A stretch of 64,000 nt of DNA from Phocaeicola paurosaccharolyticus JCM 15092 (GCF_000613805.1 NZ_BAJR01000006.1:1-64000); one strand, 5' to 3'; shown: positions 17,352-26,619, counted from the first letter of the stretch. The notes: generated from the letters alone by a model not told the origin. Program-made: numbers and translations.

Positions 17352-18647
17352 TTAATCGCAATGTTTGTGAGTCATTATGTCGAGAACTACTTTATCAGTC
17401 TCGTTCATTCCTATAGTTCCTATTGTGGTCAGGTTTTGTATAGACTTATCTACGTCAGTATCAATGATACCCTCCACAGAAGTGACACATTTACCTTCCA
17501 TTGCTAGAATTGCTGAGAAGATAGCAGTTGATACACCACTTGCCAGTTTTAATGCACAGCTAGGTTTTGCTCCGTCACATATCATTCCGGTAATATTTGC
17601 AATCATGTTCTGAACTGCATAGCTTATCTTAATATAATCACCTCCCATTAGATATGTTATTCCACAACTGGAACCAGTAGCAGCTACTACACATCCGCAA
17701 AGAGCTGAGAGTCGACCGAGACTTTGCTTTATATATATCACGGTGAGATGACTAAGAATAAGAGCTCGCGTCAGCTCCTCCTCACTCTTGTTTTTATCGT
17801 GAGCATATATCACCACAGGAAGTGTTGCAGTTATACCTTGATTACCACTGCCAGAGTTACTCATGACTGGTATCATCGCACCTCCCATTCGTGCATCACA
17901 TGCAGCTGAAGTATACGACAGAATATTTGAGAAGGTATTGCTGCCTAAAAAGCTGTCCTTGCTTGAGCTATTCTTTAGAATCTTTCCTAGTTCATGCCCG
18001 TAAGAACCATTTAAAGAGCGTTCGGCAGCCGACATATTCATTCTTCCTGATTCTAATATGAATCTGATTTCATCAAGTGGAGTTGTAGTGGCAAAATCAT
18101 ACACTTTCTTAAGGTTTAATTTTACATCCATAGACTCATAGCACTTAGATACACTCTTTTTTTTGTCCAAAAATACCTCGTCATTCCTGCAGAGATAGAC
18201 GAAGTTGGTGTGACCAGAACAAATTATAGCTTTTGAAAAGTTACCTTCTTCTTTGCAAATAACTTCAATGTATAGCTTTTCTTTAATTTTTGATTTAAGT
18301 GATATATTGATAATATTCTGATCAATCATCTTCTTTCCCTCTTCTACAGCTTCTGGACTAGAATCCTTGAGTACTTCGAGACCATATTCTGATTTGCCTA
18401 TAATGGCACCAAGAGCAATTGCGATAGGCAATCCCATCATATCTGTCCCTGGTATACCAACCCCCATAGCGTTCTTCAATATATTTGCACTTAAAAGTAC
18501 ATCAATACTCTCAGGTCGTTTTCCTAGTAATTCTGTAGCTTTTGAAACGCATAATGCAACTGCTATTGGCTCAGTGCAGCCAATAGCAGGTACTACTTCA
18601 CAGTTAATAAGGTTTATAATCTGCTCTCTTTCAGATTTATCTATCAT
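17352..18647 (-). CDS. cyuA: L-cysteine desulfidase family protein (UPF0597 / YhaM type)
   Basis: A 431-residue cytosolic protein of the UPF0597/CyuA family, iron-sulfur enzymes related to the serine dehydratase alpha chain, that split L-cysteine into pyruvate, ammonia and sulfide. Family marks: 'VVPAIGCTEPIAVALCVSKA' near the N terminus with its conserved cysteine, 'GVGIPGTDMMGLPIAIALG', 'NSGSGNQGITATLPV' in the middle, and 'CDGAKPSCALKLA' with paired cysteines near the C terminus that can bind the cluster. Length is normal. The upstream dsbD stop lies seven bases away, so the two are likely one transcript. The symbol rests on family resemblance; activity on serine or other amino acids cannot be excluded. 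Confidence 0.82.
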   Translation of the reverse strand: MIDKSEREQIINLINCEVVPAIGCTEPIAVALCVSKATELLGKRPESIDVLLSANILKNAMGVGIPGTDMMGLPIAIALGAIIGKSEYGLEVLKDSSPEAVEEGKKMIDQNIINISLKSKIKEKLYIEVICKEEGNFSKAIICSGHTNFVYLCRNDEVFLDKKKSVSKCYESMDVKLNLKKVYDFATTTPLDEIRFILESGRMNMSAAERSLNGSYGHELGKILKNSSSKDSFLGSNTFSNILSYTSAACDARMGGAMIPVMSNSGSGNQGITATLPVVIYAHDKNKSEEELTRALILSHLTVIYIKQSLGRLSALCGCVVAATGSSCGITYLMGGDYIKISYAVQNMIANITGMICDGAKPSCALKLASGVSTAIFSAILAMEGKCVTSVEGIIDTDVDKSIQNLTTIGTIGMNETDKVVLDIMTHKHCD

Positions 18648-18654
18648 TATCTCT

Positions 18655-20682
18655 TTATTTCTTATAATTGTTCAATCCTGTCTGTAAGAAATCAACATAT
18701 TTGTCTATGTCCTCGTCGTACGAATATGCTTTGTTAAGAGGCATGCCATTGTTGTCAATTAAAACATAGAAAGGCTGTGCGTTAGCACCGAACTTACTTC
18801 TCTGCAAATAACTCCATTTATCTCCAACAGTGCGCAAAGTACGTTCATTTCCATTCTCTATAATCTTGATAGGTTCCGCTAATGGAGTCTTATCATCAAC
18901 ATATAGAGTGATAAGGATATAGTTGTTGTTTATTATCTGACTAACCTTAGAGTCTGTCCATACTGCAGCCTCCATCTTACGGCAGTTTACGCAGCCGTAT
19001 CCTGTAAAGTCAAGCATTACAGGCTTTCCTTCTTTTTTTGCAGCCTCCATGCCGAAATCGTAGTTGTCATATTTAGCATGTACTTCATTATTATACAGAT
19101 TGAAGTCCTGAGTTTTCATTGGTGGAGCAAAAGCACTTACAGCTTTAAGAGGTGCACCCCAAAGTCCAGGAACCATATATATAGCAAATGCAATAGATAT
19201 AAGTGCCATGAAGAAACGTGGAACGCCAATCTTTGTTTCATCATCATCATGTGGAAACTTGATTTTACCTAACAGATACAGACCTAAGAGTCCAAATATT
19301 GCAATCCAAAGAGCAAGGAAAGTCTCTCTGTCAAGTATCCTCCATCCATAAGCCAGGTCGGCAACAGATAAGAACTTGAGTGCAAATGCAAGTTCAAGGA
19401 AACCAAGAACTACTTTTATCACGTTCATCCAACCGCCAGACTTAGGCATAGACTTAAGCCATGATGGGAACATAGCGAACAGTGTGAAAGGAAGGGCAAG
19501 TGCAAGCGCAAATCCAAACATTCCTATTGCAGGTGCAATAATGCTACCTGTGGTAGATACCTCTACAAGAAGGAATCCTATGATAGGTCCGGTGCAAGAG
19601 AATGAAACAAGGGCTAAAGTAAATGCCATAAGGAATATGCTAAAAAGTCCGCTAGTCTTTTCAGCCTTGCTGTCTACCGCATTGCTCCACTTTGATGGTA
19701 ATGTAATCTCAAAGGCTCCTAAAAATGATATAGCAAAGACAATCAACATTAGGAAGAAAAATATATTGAATATGGCATTGGTAGAGAGTGCATTTAGTGC
19801 ACTGGCACCAAAAATCAGCGTAACTGCAAGTCCTAAAGTCACATATATCACCACAATAGATACTCCATAGAGCCAAGCATCACGTATTCCTTTTCTTCTA
19901 TCTTTTGAACGTTTCAAGAAGAAACTTACTGTCATAGGGATGATAGGCCATACACATGGTGTGAATAGTGCAAGCAGACCACCAATGAAACCTGTTAGGA
20001 AGATATATATTATTGAGCGGTTCGCTGTAGGACCATTTTCTCCGCCAAAATTGTTCAATTCCTTTATAACCGGAGTCCAGAAGTTCTCAACTGATGTAGT
20101 ATCATTGACTGCAAGTTCAGCCTGAGCTAGTGAATCTTCATTAATCATAATTGATTTATCAGAATCATTAACCTCTTTAGTAGCAGATTCGCTCTCTTTA
20201 GTCCTATCTGTTACAGCATTCTCAGGACCTTTGCCAGAAAAAGAGAAAGGCACTTCTGTTGGAGGAAGGCAGCTTTCATCATTACATGCACCATATTCCA
20301 GATAGCCAGCTACATGGAAAGAAGGAGCATTAAGCTTAAGTTTCTGTGAGAATTTAGCAGTCCCGCCGAAATAACGTAGATTCATTTCGAATATCTTATC
20401 AAAATTCTCAATCTCTTTTCCTACTGGTTTAAGTTTTCCGTCAAGTGTTGCACCTTCCATCTTATCTACATTGAAAGTAGCAGATATAGGACCTCCGGAA
20501 GGAAGGTCTGTAGAGTACACATGCCATCCCGGTTCAATAGTTCCAGTGAAAATAATCTCGGCTTGAGTAGTTGACAATTTCTTTATCTCTGTCTTGAACT
20601 TGACAGGCTCATGTATCTGTGCAAACGAGCTGATGCCGATTATTGTAAACAGAATAGAGGTTAGAAAGAATCTCTTTTTCAT
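18655..20682 (-). CDS. dsbD: Thiol:disulfide interchange protein DsbD
   Basis: A 675-residue inner-membrane protein that carries electrons from cytosolic thioredoxin to periplasmic thiol proteins. Signal peptide; N-terminal DsbD-alpha domain with the redox pair C133 and C138 ('GACNDESC'); a short linker; an eight-helix membrane core with C243 ('FTPCVWP') and C363 ('SFSCTGP'); and a C-terminal thioredoxin-like domain with C564-x-x-C567 ('GYGCVNC'). All three cysteine pairs needed for the relay are present. It is the first gene of a probable pair with the cysteine desulfidase. The promoter lies in the 147 bases before it, where CAAAGGAA (TTCCTTTG on -) is a one-mismatch -7 box. Confidence 0.92.
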   Translation of the reverse strand: MKKRFFLTSILFTIIGISSFAQIHEPVKFKTEIKKLSTTQAEIIFTGTIEPGWHVYSTDLPSGGPISATFNVDKMEGATLDGKLKPVGKEIENFDKIFEMNLRYFGGTAKFSQKLKLNAPSFHVAGYLEYGACNDESCLPPTEVPFSFSGKGPENAVTDRTKESESATKEVNDSDKSIMINEDSLAQAELAVNDTTSVENFWTPVIKELNNFGGENGPTANRSIIYIFLTGFIGGLLALFTPCVWPIIPMTVSFFLKRSKDRRKGIRDAWLYGVSIVVIYVTLGLAVTLIFGASALNALSTNAIFNIFFFLMLIVFAISFLGAFEITLPSKWSNAVDSKAEKTSGLFSIFLMAFTLALVSFSCTGPIIGFLLVEVSTTGSIIAPAIGMFGFALALALPFTLFAMFPSWLKSMPKSGGWMNVIKVVLGFLELAFALKFLSVADLAYGWRILDRETFLALWIAIFGLLGLYLLGKIKFPHDDDETKIGVPRFFMALISIAFAIYMVPGLWGAPLKAVSAFAPPMKTQDFNLYNNEVHAKYDNYDFGMEAAKKEGKPVMLDFTGYGCVNCRKMEAAVWTDSKVSQIINNNYILITLYVDDKTPLAEPIKIIENGNERTLRTVGDKWSYLQRSKFGANAQPFYVLIDNNGMPLNKAYSYDEDIDKYVDFLQTGLNNYKK

Positions 20683-20829
20683 CGCTTAACTTATATTTAT
20701 TTGTTATTAATAGACTTATGTTTTTACAAAGGAAAAAAAATAGTAGATAAAAAGCTCACCTTTACATATATAAATATCGGCAATTGCTGTTTTTGGCAAA
20801 GAAAAATGGCTTTATATAGTGTAAGAATG

Positions 20830-22578
20830 CTATTTTTTCTCTTTTATCTCAATAACTTTTCGTCTGTATTGCGATGGAGTCATGCCAATTGAGGATTGAA
20901 AAAGAGAGTAGAAAGTAGAGATTGAGTTGAAACCAAGCTCAGCAGAAATTGCCTTAAGTGGGGTATCGTTATCAGGATCTGAGAGTAGCCTGACTGCCTC
21001 TTCAATTCTGAAAGAATTTATGTAATGGGTGAAAGATAAGTTTGACTGCTCATTTATAATACGTGACAGATAAGTTCTGTTTGTACCAAGCAGATCGGCT
21101 ACCTTTTCTTTAGTAAGCATATTATCCTTATAGATTTTCTTCTCACGCATTGTCCTCTCTAAAACTCGGAACAGTTCATCGCTCTTCTCTTCTGACAAAG
21201 ATGAGGCTGCGTATTTTTCACTATTGACTTCTGCTTTACATCTCTGCTCAAGATCTTCAATGTGGCGTTGCATATCATTCTCTCTCTTAATTGCCTCTTG
21301 ATTCTGCTTTACAATAGAGATATACAGTCTGTTCTTTCTTCTATATAGATAATATAATAGCAGAAGTACTATTACAATAATTATAAGGATAAATGTCTGT
21401 TGCTGAATTCTCTTCTCTTTCTGTACTACCTCTATGCGTCCCTGTTTTATCTGATTCTCCTGACGCTCAGTATCGTATTTGAATCGTAGCTCACTAAGGT
21501 CTCTCTCCTTATCTTTATTGAATACACTGTCGTTCTCATATCTGAATACCTTGTAATATTGCAATGCATTATCGAACTGGTTGAGTTTTTCATAACACTG
21601 CGATATTGTTTCGTATATGGCGCTTCTATGAACAGCATTCGTTCTGGCAAAGGATATAGCTAATCCTTGCTTGAGTATTTTTATGGCCTCTTTGTACCTG
21701 TTTTGTGCCATAAGAACCTTTGCATAACCTATATGTGCATATACTACAGAGGCAGTAGGAGATGATTTTTTATCATTCATGGCCTCCTTGTAATAATTCA
21801 TAGCTTGTGGATACTCCTTCAACTCGGACAAAAGATTGCCAAGCAGGTTGTACGTGTTAGCTTGGTCATAGAACTCATTTTCTTTAATAAGCTTTTCAGC
21901 CTCCATTACATATATAGTAGCCTTGTCATTCTGCTTTAGCAGGAAGTACATATATGCAGTGTTGATTGCTCCCTGATAGATTATTGATGGATCATTCATC
22001 TCATGTCCAAGGTCATAACTCTCTTGAGCATATTTTAAGCCGGCAATATCTCTTTTTAGATAGTATATGCTTGCCAGTTTACTTAGTAGCAGTGCATATT
22101 GTTGCTGATAATTATGTTCTCGGGCAAGAGAGATTCCTTTGAAGAGCCATTGTATTGCTCGGTAATAGTCAGTATCTATATTAGCAGAATATTGTCCAAG
22201 TGCTCCATAAACAATTGATAGTGCCGAGTCATTCTTTGAATATATGGCAATATCATATGCATTAAGAAGATTCTTTTTTGAGACCTTTTCTCGACCGCTC
22301 ATCATCTGAGCTTCTCCTTGATAGAGAGATGAAAAGAGTATTAAATTCTGGTTATTATTTTTTTTACCTATATTCTTCATGTATTCAGAATAGGTAACCA
22401 CTTTCGAAAAATCACCCTTATTCAGATAGAAACGACATAAAAAGTTTAGTGACTTGCTGTTATCATGATGACGTTTTATTACTTCGAGGTGATAGGCAAG
22501 TTCCTTGTTCTTTTTCTGGGCACTTGTACCGACTGAAATGAGAAGTAAGGATATCAGGATTATAATTCTATATTTCAT
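20830..22578 (-). CDS. Membrane-tethered TPR protein with AraC-type DNA-binding domain
   Basis: A 582-residue regulator. Signal peptide (1-20); about 320 residues of tetratricopeptide-like helical repeats (for example 'YYKEAMNDKKSSPTASVVYA'), probably periplasmic; a membrane helix 'FILIIIVIVLLLLYYLYRR' near residues 395-413; a coiled-coil stretch; and an AraC helix-turn-helix over the last 110 residues ('LLGTNRTYLSRIINE', then 'ISAELGFNSISTFYSLFQ'). This layout is found in Bacteroidetes and would let an outside protein-protein signal reach DNA without phosphorylation. Target genes are not evident; dsbD downstream on the same strand and the MATE gene upstream on + are the nearest candidates. 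Confidence 0.85.
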   Translation of the reverse strand: MKYRIIILISLLLISVGTSAQKKNKELAYHLEVIKRHHDNSKSLNFLCRFYLNKGDFSKVVTYSEYMKNIGKKNNNQNLILFSSLYQGEAQMMSGREKVSKKNLLNAYDIAIYSKNDSALSIVYGALGQYSANIDTDYYRAIQWLFKGISLAREHNYQQQYALLLSKLASIYYLKRDIAGLKYAQESYDLGHEMNDPSIIYQGAINTAYMYFLLKQNDKATIYVMEAEKLIKENEFYDQANTYNLLGNLLSELKEYPQAMNYYKEAMNDKKSSPTASVVYAHIGYAKVLMAQNRYKEAIKILKQGLAISFARTNAVHRSAIYETISQCYEKLNQFDNALQYYKVFRYENDSVFNKDKERDLSELRFKYDTERQENQIKQGRIEVVQKEKRIQQQTFILIIIVIVLLLLYYLYRRKNRLYISIVKQNQEAIKRENDMQRHIEDLEQRCKAEVNSEKYAASSLSEEKSDELFRVLERTMREKKIYKDNMLTKEKVADLLGTNRTYLSRIINEQSNLSFTHYINSFRIEEAVRLLSDPDNDTPLKAISAELGFNSISTFYSLFQSSIGMTPSQYRRKVIEIKEKK

Positions 22579-22601
22579 CTCGATGTATGATTTTTACCAT
22601 G

Positions 22602-22609
22602 CAAATATA
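22602..22609 (-). promoter_or_regulatory. -7 promoter element of the TPR/AraC regulator
   Basis: TATATTTG on the minus strand, a perfect TAnnTTTG, about 24 bases before the ATG. The -33 TTTG is not clear. Confidence 0.5.
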
Positions 22610-22714
22610 GTAATTATAATATTTATAAGGATCAACTCTATCTCGCTCATAACCCTATTTTATGAGAACTATGTTTAAATAATCATTTATTGATTCTTTT
22701 GATGAAATAATATA

Positions 22715-22722
22715 TAATTTTG
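22715..22722 (+). promoter_or_regulatory. -7 promoter element of the MATE gene
   Basis: TAATTTTG fits TAnnTTTG and lies 34 bases before ATG 22757. A TTTG 13 bases upstream is too close to be the -33 element. Confidence 0.45.
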
Positions 22723-22756
22723 CCATCTGAAACAAAATAGAACATTATACTATTAT

Positions 22757-24109
22757 ATGGCAGCCACTAAAAATATGACCTCAGGCAAGCCTTTGCCTCT
22801 AATATTAAACTTTGCCATGCCTCTGTTGCTTGGTAATATTTTACAGCAGACATACTCTCTCGTAGATGCTATTATTGTGGGTAAGTTTCTTGGCATAAAT
22901 GCTCTTGCATCTGTTGGAGCAAGTACATCAGTAATATTCCTAATTCTTGGATTTTGTAATGGATGCTGTGGAGGTTTTGGAATACCTATTGCTCAGAAGT
23001 TTGGTGCACGTGACTATGATAGTATGAGAAAGTATGTTGTTACCAGTATTCACCTTGCAATTGTTATTTCAATTGTATTGGCTGTAATAACCTCATTACT
23101 CTGCTCAGATATTCTGACAATGATGAGCACTCCAGAGAATATTTACGATGATGCATACAGATATCTGCTTATAACATTTATAGGAATTCCATGTACATTC
23201 TTTTACAATCTTCTATCAAGTATCATCAGGGCTGTTGGCGATAGTAAAACACCTTTTTGGTTCCTGCTATTGGCGACTATACTTAATATAGTTCTTGACC
23301 TATTTTTTATTCTGGTAGTAGGGTGGGGAGTAGCCGGAGCAGCTATAGCTACACTACTGGCACAGGGTATATCGGCTGTCCTATGCTATATATTTATGAT
23401 AAAGAGGTTTGATATACTTAAAATTAACTTCCGAAAATCCAAGTTTGATAGACGTCTCGCTTCACATCTGTTATACATAGGTGTACCTATGGGTTTGCAG
23501 TTCTCAATTACCGCAATAGGTAGTATAATGTTGCAAAGTGCCAATAATGCACTTGGTACAGCTTGTGTTGCAGCTTTCACTGCGGCGATGCGTATAAAGA
23601 TGTTCTTTATGTCTCCTTTAGAGACTTTAGGAATAGCTATGGCTACATATTCCGGACAGAACTTCGGTGCAGGTAATCCAAGGAGAATTCTTCAAGGGGT
23701 TAAGGCAAGCCTTTTAGTTATGATAATATATTGGTCGTTTGCTTTTATTATCCTTATGACTTCAGCACGCTATATTGCTATGCTCTTTGTCGATGCGTCA
23801 GAGTTTGAAATATTGAATAATGCAGAACTTTTCCTTCATATATCAGTATCATTCTTTCCTATACTTGGACTATTGTGTATATTGAGATATACTATTCAGG
23901 GGGCAGGCTATACAGGACTAGCCATGCTTTCCGGAGTATCCGAGATGGTAGCCAGAATACTGGTAAGTATTTTTGCAGTTCCTGCTTTTGGATATATAGC
24001 AGTATGCTTTGGTGATCCTACAGCTTGGATATTTGCAGATACATTCCTTGTATTTGCATTCATATATGTCTATAAGAAACTGCTTCAGCTGAAAGATGCG
24101 AAAGGATAA
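22757..24109 (+). CDS. MATE family efflux transporter
   Basis: A 450-residue inner-membrane transporter with about twelve hydrophobic helices, the size and pattern of MATE (multidrug and toxic compound extrusion) proteins, which export organic cations or metabolites using an ion gradient. The N-terminal half opens 'PLPLILNFAMPLLLGNILQQ' followed by 'TYSLVDAIIVGKFLG', the classic MatE start. The second half repeats it ('GVPMGLQFSITAIGSIML'). The gene stands alone on + between the TPR/AraC regulator (divergent) and tRNA-Ser. Divergent placement suggests, but does not show, that the regulator controls it. Substrate unknown. Confidence 0.92.
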   Translation: MAATKNMTSGKPLPLILNFAMPLLLGNILQQTYSLVDAIIVGKFLGINALASVGASTSVIFLILGFCNGCCGGFGIPIAQKFGARDYDSMRKYVVTSIHLAIVISIVLAVITSLLCSDILTMMSTPENIYDDAYRYLLITFIGIPCTFFYNLLSSIIRAVGDSKTPFWFLLLATILNIVLDLFFILVVGWGVAGAAIATLLAQGISAVLCYIFMIKRFDILKINFRKSKFDRRLASHLLYIGVPMGLQFSITAIGSIMLQSANNALGTACVAAFTAAMRIKMFFMSPLETLGIAMATYSGQNFGAGNPRRILQGVKASLLVMIIYWSFAFIILMTSARYIAMLFVDASEFEILNNAELFLHISVSFFPILGLLCILRYTIQGAGYTGLAMLSGVSEMVARILVSIFAVPAFGYIAVCFGDPTAWIFADTFLVFAFIYVYKKLLQLKDAKG

Positions 24110-24235
24110 TAAAAATTTTGTTTGTCTCTTTCAGTTCATATAACATAATTGGTTGAGAATATGTATCATAGCATTTCTCATTATGATTTTAATAGATAAG
24201 CAATTATATTTTTATTTCAAAAAAGGGGATAAGCT

Positions 24236-24267
24236 CTTGTAAGATTCAGAAAAATATCATACTTTTG
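24236..24267 (+). promoter_or_regulatory. Promoter of tRNA-Ser
   Basis: CTTG (24236-24239), a 20-base spacer and TACTTTTG (24260-24267) match the Bacteroidetes consensus with one -33 mismatch. The tRNA begins 39 bases downstream. Confidence 0.6.
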
Positions 24268-24306
24268 CAACGCTTTCACAAGGAAAGTACTTCACTAAAG
24301 GAGTTT

Positions 24307-24391
24307 GGAGAGGTGGCAGAGTGGTCGATTGCGGCGGTCTTGAAAACCGTTGAACTGCGAGGTTCCCGGGGTTCGAATCCCTGTCTCTCCG
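24307..24391 (+). tRNA. tRNA-Ser (anticodon TGA)
   Basis: An 85-base class II tRNA with a long variable arm. The acceptor GGAGAGG pairs with TCTCTCC. The anticodon arm reads CGGTC-TTGAAAA-CCG with anticodon TGA. The variable arm is GTTGAACTGCGAGGTTCCC-like, and the T-arm holds GTTCGAATCC. The discriminator is G and CCA is not encoded. A strong terminator follows 23 bases later. Confidence 0.95.
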
Positions 24392-24414
24392 CAAAAAGAA
24401 TTTCAAAAACAAAC

Positions 24415-24449
24415 AAAAGCCTGTAAAATCATTGATTTACAGGCTTTTT
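24415..24449 (+). terminator. Terminator of tRNA-Ser
   Basis: A 13-base-pair stem (24415-24427 with 24436-24448) with an eight-base loop, running into TTTTT. Confidence 0.88.
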
Positions 24450-24564
24450 CATTTTTAGGCAGTATTCAAATTATTCAAAAGTTAGAATCAGCGGATATTT
24501 TAGGTTTTTTTGGATCTGCGGATTTATTAAGTTGTTTTCACCTTCTTGATTAATAATATTTTCT

Positions 24565-24734
24565 CTGTTTCATGTAAAGAAAAGAGAGGATGAATCATTT
24601 TCATTGTTCAGAATATTAATCATGATAAACTGTTCAACCGATCATGATTCATTGCTCAACCGATCATGATCGGTTCGTTATCCGATCATGACAGGTTTTG
24701 CGACACAGATAATAGACCTGTTTCATGTACAGAA
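24565..24734 (+). repeat. 17-bp direct repeats flanking the 22-bp repeat array
   Basis: CTGTTTCATGTAAAGAA at 24565-24581 and CTGTTTCATGTACAGAA at 24718-24734 differ at one position. They bracket the 22-bp repeat array. The spacing of 153 bases is one less than seven 22-base periods. Their role is unknown. Confidence 0.6.
24619..24693. repeat. Four-unit array with exact 22-bp spacing, core ATCATGA
   Basis: The core ATCATGA occurs at 24619, 24641, 24663 and 24685, exactly 22 bases apart. The last three units are extended to CCGATCATGA. The third unit is an 18-base perfect palindrome, AACCGATCATGATCGGTT (24658-24675). Between cores the sequence is only partly conserved (GTTCA or GCTCA before the core). 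This is too short and regular for CRISPR. A spacing of two helical turns suggests a protein-binding array. Confidence 0.65.
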
Positions 24735-24932
24735 GGCAGGTGCAGGGGCTGAACTATGCCGGTGCTGAATGATTTAATGCAAAGCTATAATCTTTCAGGG
24801 TTACATTTAGAGGATTGATTATGTAAATTTCTACTTATTAAGGGTTACTAAACTGTATGCTTAGTTGGTTAAATCCCCAAAGAATAGTAACTGAGTCAAG
24901 TTGCGTGTCTTCTAGATACAGTCTGTATATAT

Positions 24933-24997
24933 AAAGCATAAGTCTACTTACAAGAATCAGTATTTTATTTTGATTCCCGTTAGTAGACTTATGCTTT
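24933..24997. terminator. Long inverted repeat, probable terminator of the sulfhydrylase gene
   Basis: A perfect 16-base-pair outer stem (24933-24948 with 24982-24997) and a 6-base-pair inner stem (GAATCA 24954-24959 with TGATTC 24971-24976). It lies 14 bases beyond the stop of the minus-strand sulfhydrylase gene. The following minus-strand DNA is only moderately T-rich, so it may instead be a repeat element. Confidence 0.6.
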
Positions 24998-25010
24998 TGA
25001 CTTATGTTAA

Positions 25011-26300
25011 TTATACCTGTTTGAAAGCTTGATCTAGGTCTGCTATAATATCATCAATATGCTCAGTGCCTATTGAGAGGCGGATAGTAGAAGGAGTAAT
25101 GTGCTGCTGTTCCAGTTCATCTGGTGAGAGTTGTGAGTGTGTTGTACTGTATGGGTGGATTACAAGACTTTTTACATCTGCAACATTTGCAAGCAAAGAG
25201 AAAATCTGCAATGAGTCTATAAATTTCCAAGCCTCTTCTTGACCGCCTTTTATTTCAAAAGTGAAGATTGACGATGCTCCGTTCGGATAAAGTTTCTTAT
25301 ATAGATTATTATCAGGATGCGAAGCCAAAGCAGGATGGTTGACTTTAGTAACTTTAGGATTGTTGGCTAGATAATCCACCACTTTCAAAGCATTGCTCAC
25401 ATGACGCTCTACTCTTAATGATAATGTCTCTAGTCCTTGCAGAAGAAGAAAGGAATTGAATGGTGAAATTGTAGCACCTGTATCACGTAGAATGACTGCA
25501 CGGATGCGTGTAACAAAGGCTGCAGAGCCGGCTACATCTGCAAAAACAGCACCATGATAACTTGGGTCTGGTTTAGCAAGAGTTGGGAACTTGTCCGCAT
25601 TTGACTTCCAGTCGAAAGAGCCTCCATCTACAATTACACCACCAAGTGACGAACCATGTCCACCTATGAATTTGGTAGCTGAATGCACTACTATGTCTGC
25701 CCCATGCTCAATAGGTCGGATAAGATAAGGTGTGCCGAATGTGTTGTCGACTATTAGAGGAATGTTATGTTTATGTGCAATCTCTGCTACTTTATCTATA
25801 TCAAGTACATCACTGTTAGGATTACCAAATGTTTCGGCATATATTACCTTAGTGTTTGGACGGATAGCTGCCTCTATAGCGTCGAAGTCTGAGAAGTTTA
25901 CGATACTGTAATCAATTCCTTGAGTAGTGAGTGTATGTGTTATTAAATTATATGAACCACCATATAGGTTATCGGCAGCCACAATGTGGTCTCCATTTTG
26001 CAGAATATTTTGCAGTGCATATGTTACCGCAGCTGCACCAGAAGCAACAGCCAGGCCAGCTACGCCACTTTCAAGGGCAGCTACACGCTGTTCAAATACT
26101 CCTTGTGTGGAGTTAGTAAGTCTGCCATAGATGTTACCGGCATCACGAAGTCCGAAGCGGTCGGCTGCATGCTGCGAATTGTGGAATACATACGAAGTAG
26201 TCTGATAGATAGGTACTGCGCGTGAGTCAGTAGCAGGATCAGCCTGCTCTTGTCCGACATGAAGTTGGAGTGTCTCGAAATGAAGTCTTTTCTGTGCCAT
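25011..26300 (-). CDS. metY: O-acetylhomoserine sulfhydrylase (PLP-dependent)
   Basis: A 429-residue cytosolic PLP enzyme of the Cys/Met metabolism family that joins O-acetylhomoserine with sulfide (or methanethiol) to give homocysteine (or methionine). The start '[20 protein letters not shown]', followed by '[13 protein letters not shown]', is typical of this branch. The PLP-binding lysine is K210 in '[11 protein letters not shown]', and '[15 protein letters not shown]' and 'DNTFGTPYL' are present. The length of about 430 separates it from the shorter cystathionine enzymes of the same family. It stands alone on - with a strong own promoter at 26348-26378 and a hairpin after it. The short leader leaves no room for a SAM riboswitch. 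Confidence 0.9.
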   Translation of the reverse strand: MAQKRLHFETLQLHVGQEQADPATDSRAVPIYQTTSYVFHNSQHAADRFGLRDAGNIYGRLTNSTQGVFEQRVAALESGVAGLAVASGAAAVTYALQNILQNGDHIVAADNLYGGSYNLITHTLTTQGIDYSIVNFSDFDAIEAAIRPNTKVIYAETFGNPNSDVLDIDKVAEIAHKHNIPLIVDNTFGTPYLIRPIEHGADIVVHSATKFIGGHGSSLGGVIVDGGSFDWKSNADKFPTLAKPDPSYHGAVFADVAGSAAFVTRIRAVILRDTGATISPFNSFLLLQGLETLSLRVERHVSNALKVVDYLANNPKVTKVNHPALASHPDNNLYKKLYPNGASSIFTFEIKGGQEEAWKFIDSLQIFSLLANVADVKSLVIHPYSTTHSQLSPDELEQQHITPSTIRLSIGTEHIDDIIADLDQAFKQV

Positions 26301-26347
26301 AGCTGTATATTTTTTGTTATTATTATATTCGTTGTTATTTTCTGCTA

Positions 26348-26378
26348 CAAAACTATTTATTAGGAATAATATGGCAAA
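26348..26378 (-). promoter_or_regulatory. Promoter of the sulfhydrylase gene
   Basis: On the minus strand TTTG (26375-26378), a 19-base spacer and TAGTTTTG (26348-26355): a full match to the Bacteroidetes consensus, about 48 bases before the ATG. Confidence 0.75.
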
Positions 26379-26619
26379 GGAGAGACTATAAATAGGAATA
26401 TATTATAATTATCTATAGCTTTTAAAGAATTATATTCTGAGGAATGAGGGTAAATAGTCTTCTAAAAGAATGACTCAAATACAACTATTTGATTAAACTA
26501 AAACGCGAAATTATGATGTGTAGCAATTATTGAGTATTTAGGGCAAATGTACTCTGAAAGAGATAAGGGAATGGATCTTTAGGGTAAATTATTAGCTTAA
26601 TTATATTTATAAAACGTCT

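Noticed and set aside
19376-19870. Open frame of 164 codons on + opposite dsbD
   Set aside because: Antisense to membrane helices of DsbD; composition is a by-product of that gene.
24619-24693. CRISPR array
   Set aside because: Only four units, cores of 7-10 bases, period 22 with no constant repeat plus unique spacer structure, and no cas genes.
26301-26347. SAM riboswitch before the sulfhydrylase gene
   Set aside because: The promoter -7 box lies only about 48 bases before the ATG, too little for a riboswitch, and no conserved core was seen.
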